Source: CAYJAZ01 sp964368455 (GTDB lineage: Bacteria; Desulfobacterota; Desulfovibrionia; Desulfovibrionales; Desulfovibrionaceae). From it: DNA of 64,000 nt. Location: assembly GCA_964368455.1 (NCBI GenBank), contig CAYJAZ010000011.1, positions 1-64,000 on the forward strand. The letters run 5' to 3'. Of the stretch, positions 60,813 to 64,000 are shown in pieces. Position numbers and translations under genes: made by a program. A model generated the notes under the pieces. The model did not search any database. It worked only from the letters and a program-made list of their open reading frames with translations, and was not told where the DNA came from. Every line of letters begins with the position of its first letter. The stretch's first letter is position 1.

Positions 60813-61283
60813 TTATTTTTCAGAATTTAACGTTTTAGCAAGTTCTCGTGAAATTGTTTTAATATTAAGAATTAAATCATTGTCTTCAATTTCTTCAATC
60901 TTAGATAAAACAAATTTTGCATTTTCTTTTTCGCCTAATTTGATATAACAGATTGCAGCATGATAAAGAGGAACAGGATCTTGTAATGCACTAAAAGCAG
61001 CAGAAGTATTATAGGCTGCAACAGCAGACTTATAGTCGTTTTGTTTTTCTTTGCAAAGTCCCAAGCCTAAAAAATAGCGTGGGTTTTCCATGTCGTAAAT
61101 TGCAAGCATTTGGAAAAGAGGTTCTGCATCTTTATAATTTCCTGCTTGAAGATAAGAATAGGCTTGAGCATATCCACCTTCGATAGCAGATTTTGGAATT
61201 TCTAAAGCTTTTGCTAGGCTTACACCCTCTTTCATCGCTTTCATGATTGCTTCTTTTGCTTGTTCCTTATTGTCCATTAACAT
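60813..61283 (-). CDS. SycD/LcrH-type translocator chaperone (copy 1)
   Basis: A 156-residue TPR protein (YAQAYSYLQAGNYKDAEPLFQMLAIYDMENPRYFLGLGLCKEKQNDYKSAVAAYNTSAAF, PLYHAAICYIKLGEKENAKFVL). It lies immediately upstream of the YopB-like gene, the SscA position in SPI-2. First of three such chaperones in 5 kb. No odd residue was noticed. It would hold YopB-like and YopD-like proteins apart in the cytoplasm. Confidence 0.9.
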   Translation of the reverse strand: MLMDNKEQAKEAIMKAMKEGVSLAKALEIPKSAIEGGYAQAYSYLQAGNYKDAEPLFQMLAIYDMENPRYFLGLGLCKEKQNDYKSAVAAYNTSAAFSALQDPVPLYHAAICYIKLGEKENAKFVLSKIEEIEDNDLILNIKTISRELAKTLNSEK

Positions 61284-61319
61284 ATGCTACTCCTAAAAAA
61301 TTAAAATTGTTGGTATAAT

Positions 61320-61595
61320 CTATGCTCTTATAGCATTGCGTCTATGACTTACTCGAGATTCTGTGGCAGCTTTTGTTTGTGCCTTGCTAGAATTTATTTG
61401 GCATTCACGAATAGCAGCTTCGGCATAAGCTTTTTCTTCGCCTGTAAGAGAATTAATATCAATATTAATGTCTTCGTCTTTTAAACCAGATTCACTCATA
61501 ATCTGTTTTTGCTTGAGATTTAATCTTGAAAATTCTTCTTGTAATGCTTCAAATTCTGCCTTTTGGTTTTCCATATCTTTGAGCGTAAAAGCCAT
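61320..61595 (-). CDS. Small coiled-coil protein, candidate chaperone (pair B)
   Basis: A 91-residue charged helical protein (MENQKAEFEALQEEFSRLNLKQKQI) with a C-terminal R/S-rich tail ending SRVSHRRNAIRA. It is a paralogue of the 94-residue protein at 62265: same length, helix pattern, position after a larger secreted-type gene, and C-terminal RRN motif. The size and coiled coil recall CesA/SseA-type chaperones of EspA/SseB filaments. It starts 31 bases after the 178-residue gene it may serve. Confidence 0.6.
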   Translation of the reverse strand: MAFTLKDMENQKAEFEALQEEFSRLNLKQKQIMSESGLKDEDINIDINSLTGEEKAYAEAAIRECQINSSKAQTKAATESRVSHRRNAIRA

Positions 61596-61626
61596 AGTAT
61601 ACTCCTTTTTTATTATAGCGAATCAA

Positions 61627-62163
61627 TTAGCTAAAAATTGTCTGCATTACTGAGTTACGGTCGTTTATAGTGCTAGAAGCGGCTTGTAAATAGTTGTTAT
61701 ATTGTGTCATGAAGTCATTCACATTTACCATAATGGTTTGTGTGTCAGAACCTAGTTTTTCAAGTTCAGATGACAAAACTTCAATCATGAGATTGATTTC
61801 TTCTTTGTTAAATTCGTATGTTTTCCAGTCAACTGGCTTATCGTCTTTTAAAGGCATGTCGGGTAATTGTAGGCCTTTTTCAAGCATATATTCCCAAGCT
61901 TCTTTGAAAGCATCAGTTGGAACTTTTTTATCTTCGTCTTTGAAGTCTGTTAAAAACTTACGTATTTCGCTAAGATGATCTTGACAAACAGATTGTGCTG
62001 TTTGATTTTCTTGAATTGAATTCATCAAATTTTGTGCTTGCTCTTTTGCAGCTCCAGCTAATGCCATTTGAATTTTAGCAAAACGCATGAAAGTTCTTTC
62101 GTCTTCAGAAGAAAGCGTGAGAGATTTGATTTCCGATAAGGTAATACTTTTTGTCTCTGACAT
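61627..62163 (-). CDS. EspA/SseB-like secreted protein candidate (pair B)
   Basis: A 178-residue protein without a Sec signal. An N-terminal helix (FMRFAKIQMALAGAAKEQAQNLMNSI) and a C-terminal helix pair (MIEVLSSELEKLGSDTQTIMVNVNDFMTQYNNYLQAAS, ending RNSVMQTIFS) frame a polar middle. The plan agrees with the 189-residue protein at 62582 and with filament or tip proteins of the EspA/SseB type (about 190 residues, helical ends for polymerisation). It lies between two small coiled-coil genes. Role is inferred from layout; sequence match to EspA is not strong. Confidence 0.55.
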   Translation of the reverse strand: MSETKSITLSEIKSLTLSSEDERTFMRFAKIQMALAGAAKEQAQNLMNSIQENQTAQSVCQDHLSEIRKFLTDFKDEDKKVPTDAFKEAWEYMLEKGLQLPDMPLKDDKPVDWKTYEFNKEEINLMIEVLSSELEKLGSDTQTIMVNVNDFMTQYNNYLQAASSTINDRNSVMQTIFS

Positions 62164-62264
62164 AATTTATTCCTTTATAAAATTTGAAAAATCTTAAATA
62201 TCGCTATAAAAAATTTTTAAGGATTTTTCACATTTTTTTTACTAAATAATTAAGAATTGGTAAG

Positions 62265-62549
62265 TTAAATTCTCATAGAGTTTCGGCGAACAGAAGATAC
62301 GCTAGATCTTGAAACTGTAGCTGCAGAAATTTTTGGTTCTTGACTTTGTCTGATGGCTTCAGCTTCTAAAAGTTTGATCAAGTTTTGATCTTCTTTGCTT
62401 AAGGCCTCTATGCCCATATTGATAATATCGTCTGAGATTCCAAATTGATCTTGGACTCTTTTCTTTTCTCTTTTAAGCTCTTCATATTTAGACTTTAGCT
62501 CAAGATAAACTTCTTCTTGTCTTGCTAATTCTTTTTCTGATAATGCCAT
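62265..62549 (-). CDS. Small coiled-coil protein, candidate chaperone (pair A)
   Basis: A 94-residue protein, mostly one heptad-rich helix (EEVYLELKSKYEELKREKKRVQDQF). It ends AATVSRSSVSSVRRNSMRI, echoing the tail of the paralogue at 61320 (SRVSHRRNAIRA). It follows the 189-residue secreted-type gene by 32 bases. By size, helix content and position it is a candidate CesA/SseA-like chaperone. The R/S-rich tail is not known to me in that family. Confidence 0.6.
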   Translation of the reverse strand: MALSEKELARQEEVYLELKSKYEELKREKKRVQDQFGISDDIINMGIEALSKEDQNLIKLLEAEAIRQSQEPKISAATVSRSSVSSVRRNSMRI

Positions 62550-62581
62550 AATACACTCCTTTGTATAGAGAATAAAATACT

Positions 62582-63151
62582 TTAAATTTTAGAAATAATG
62601 TTTTGTAATGTAGTTGCTAATGAACTATTTGTTGAAGCAGCACCTGTAATGTAGGTGTTGAGTAAACCAAGTTCAGCGGTAACAAGGCTTGAGAGATTGT
62701 TGAGGTTAACACCAATATCACTCACAGCAGATTCAAATTTTGCAATATATGCATCTAATTCTTCTTGAGTATTTAGACGAATACCATTCACACCGTTGTA
62801 TGATCCAGTAGTGATAGATTCACCATTTGCTGTAGGGAATGGAATATCAAGCTTAGTAAAAAGATCTTTATAGCTTTCTGGTATAAAGCAATTTTCATTC
62901 TCTCCAAGCGGATTGTGTTCATTTAGAATTGCAAGATAGTTATTTGCTTCTGTTTGAAGCACTTTAGCCGCTTCTAAATTGTCTACAGCCTCATCAGCTT
63001 GTATTCCTTGTTTTTCAGCTAAAAGCAACATCAATATAGCAAAGCGTAGCTGAACTGAATCGCCCTCTTTAAACTGAAGTTCGGAAACATTATTAAGATC
63101 TTCTATACTGTTGATCTTTGTTCCACCAAGTGAAAGATTGAGATTTGACAT
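62582..63151 (-). CDS. EspA/SseB-like secreted protein candidate (pair A)
   Basis: A 189-residue protein, first gene of the T3SS operon. It starts MSNLNLSLGGTKINS, lacks a Sec signal, has an N-terminal helix (FAILMLLLAEKQGIQADEAV), a Gly/Asn-rich middle (NGESITTGSYNGVNGIRLN) and a C-terminal helix pair ending TTLQNIISKI. This resembles EspA/SseB or tip proteins in size and end-helices. It lies about 60 bases after a sigma-54-like element and directly upstream of a coiled-coil gene. A paralogue follows at 61627. Confidence 0.55.
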   Translation of the reverse strand: MSNLNLSLGGTKINSIEDLNNVSELQFKEGDSVQLRFAILMLLLAEKQGIQADEAVDNLEAAKVLQTEANNYLAILNEHNPLGENENCFIPESYKDLFTKLDIPFPTANGESITTGSYNGVNGIRLNTQEELDAYIAKFESAVSDIGVNLNNLSSLVTAELGLLNTYITGAASTNSSLATTLQNIISKI

Positions 63152-63192
63152 ACTATTTTCCTTTTAAATAGTTTGAGTTTTGAATTGAAATT

Positions 63193-63248
63193 GTTAAACA
63201 AAAATAAAGTAATTCTCTACTAGCATAAAGTGTGCCAATTTGTTTAAC
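63193..63248. promoter_or_regulatory. Perfect 10-bp inverted repeat around the left-facing promoter
   Basis: GTTAAACAAA (63193-63202) and TTTGTTTAAC (63239-63248) are exact reverse complements with 36 bases between them. The sigma-54-like element lies inside the pair. It may be the binding site of an activator or repressor. Confidence 0.6.
63221..63238 (-). promoter_or_regulatory. Sigma-54-like -24/-12 promoter of T3SS operon
   Basis: On the minus strand the sequence reads TTGGCACACTTTATGCTA: GG and GC spaced by 10 bases, TGGCAC a perfect -24 box, ATGCT a partial -12 box. It points to the 189-residue gene start 70 bases away. Activation by an AAA+ regulator would be needed; none is in the window. 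Confidence 0.6.
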
Positions 63249-63550
63249 GTACTAATTTAACAGTATTTATTTTTCTAATTTTTCTTTTTTCAAAAGAAGA
63301 GGCAATAAAGTTGGCGTTTTAAACAAAGCTGAAATTGAAAGAAATATTAAAAAGCAAAGAAATAAGCATTCTGTAAAGCAGGATAAAAAAATATACAATG
63401 CTTCTTTCTTATTTATTAAATAGTTATCATTAATTATTATAATTAGCAAGCATTAATTTCTTCTTATATTACTCTTAATTAACTAAATTACCAGAAAAAA
63501 AGACTTGCCCTTTGCTTGAAAAAAGCATATATATAAAAATAAAGTTTATG

Positions 63551-63570
63551 TTAGGCAAGCTTTTTGCATA
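63551..63570 (+). promoter_or_regulatory. Sigma-54-like -24/-12 promoter of sctW-like gene
   Basis: TTAGGCAAGCTTTTTGCATA has GG-N10-GC spacing, a perfect TTGCA -12 box and an AGGCAA -24 box. It lies 38 bases before the ATG of the gatekeeper-like gene. The rest of the 456-base divergent region is AT-rich; a weak 60-codon minus frame in it (63267-63449) is not credible. Confidence 0.55.
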
Positions 63571-63607
63571 GAGTATATATGAATGCAAACAAAGTTGGAG
63601 AATAATT

Positions 63608-64000
63608 ATGGCAGTTGATTTTCAAATCCAAAATCAGAACGTCCAGTCTCAGACAAGCACTACATACACAAGCTCGACAACTACAAGCCAAGCAAGTGGT
63701 ACACTTGCAGGGCAAACAGTTCGTCAAGCAAATGATCCAATGTCACTTTTGGCTAAAATAGCTGAAGAGATGTCTTTTAGTGTTGATACTACTGATGAAT
63801 TTGAATTAGAAGAACGTAAAGAGAAAGAAACTATAGATTTGAGAAATTCAGATCTAGTTAAACGTTATTCTGAAATTTTAAAAGACAGTGGAAAAAGTGA
63901 TAAATTTCAAGAACTTAAAGAACAAATAATGACTTTAAAGTCAATGCAACAGACGCAAATGCTCTTGCAGATGACAAAAGAAGCAACTGACGATTCCGGA
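63608..64000 (+). CDS. T3SS gatekeeper SctW-like (3' end cut by window edge)
   Basis: The ATG at 63608 follows TTGGAG; 131 codons run to the edge in frame. The N-terminal 45 residues are rich in Gln, Ser and Thr (MAVDFQIQNQNVQSQTSTTY), as in T3SS-secreted proteins. This is followed by ANDPMSLLAKIAEEMSFSVD and a charged helix (LEERKEKETIDLRNSDLVKRY, EQIMTLKSMQQTQMLLQMTK). YopN/HrpJ/MxiC gatekeepers begin in this way and often open their own unit beside the translocator genes. The rest of the protein, needed for a firm call, is outside the window. Confidence 0.65.
   Translation, partial: MAVDFQIQNQNVQSQTSTTYTSSTTTSQASGTLAGQTVRQANDPMSLLAKIAEEMSFSVDTTDEFELEERKEKETIDLRNSDLVKRYSEILKDSGKSDKFQELKEQIMTLKSMQQTQMLLQMTKEATDDSG

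Noticed and set aside
63267..63449. 60-codon minus-strand frame in the T3SS divergent region
   Set aside because: TTG start, no ribosome site, composition reflects AT-rich DNA, and it lies among the candidate promoters.
1..64000. CRISPR arrays, rRNA and tRNA genes
   Set aside because: No regularly spaced repeats and no recognisable tRNA or rRNA sequence were found by reading; a covariance-model scan would be decisive.

Overview
The window looks like a chromosome segment of an AT-rich (by eye about one-third G+C), anaerobic, probably host-associated Gram-negative bacterium. Gram-negative: TolC-type outer membrane channel, RND pump, lipoproteins and a type III secretion (T3SS) secretin. Anaerobic and amino-acid-fermenting: ferredoxin-dependent 2-oxoacid oxidoreductase, two ADP-forming acyl-CoA synthetases and a ferredoxin-domain aldo/keto reductase. 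The combination recalls low-GC Desulfovibrionaceae such as the Lawsonia/Bilophila group, but this is inferred from gene content, not from a marker gene.

Layout. 1-4870: a PadR-controlled RND efflux operon (pump cut by the left edge) with two identical PadR-type operators. 5553-8755: single enzymes (alpha/beta hydrolase, nitroreductase, acetyltransferase) and an IclR regulator. 8827-15543: three paralogous MFS transporters around a Glu/Leu-type dehydrogenase and an M20 amidohydrolase. 15544-16576: a gene-free repeat island with two 229-bp direct repeats, long hairpins and two TCATTGCGAGG palindromes. 16577-21446: a minus-strand operon for a four-subunit 2-oxoacid:ferredoxin oxidoreductase plus ADP-forming acyl-CoA synthetase. 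21715-41010: asparaginase, aldehyde dehydrogenase, FMN and Fe-S oxidoreductases, two CstA-type carriers, a dicarboxylate/amino-acid symporter, a second acyl-CoA synthetase with swapped domain order, an Asp/Glu racemase, an MsrB-MsrA fusion and an S24-type repressor. Together these suggest a route: amino acid or peptide uptake, deamination, oxidation of the 2-oxoacid to acyl-CoA with reduced ferredoxin, then ATP from acyl-CoA.

41185-64000 is dominated by a T3SS locus, nearly all on the minus strand and tightly packed. In transcription order: two pairs of a small secreted-type protein with a coiled-coil partner, an SycD-type chaperone, YopB-like and YopD-like translocators, a second SycD chaperone, an unrecognised 455-residue protein, a third SycD chaperone, a CesT-like chaperone, then sctC, sctD, a small SctE/YscE-like chaperone, sctF, sctG, sctI, sctJ, sctK, sctL, sctN, sctO, sctP, sctQ, sctR, followed by an RsbV/RsbW-type partner-switching pair and a lytic transglycosylase. 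A gatekeeper-like gene (sctW) diverges at the right edge. The 456-bp divergent region holds sigma-54-like -24/-12 elements facing both ways, one bracketed by a perfect 10-bp inverted repeat. The export genes sctS, sctT, sctU and sctV are not in the window.
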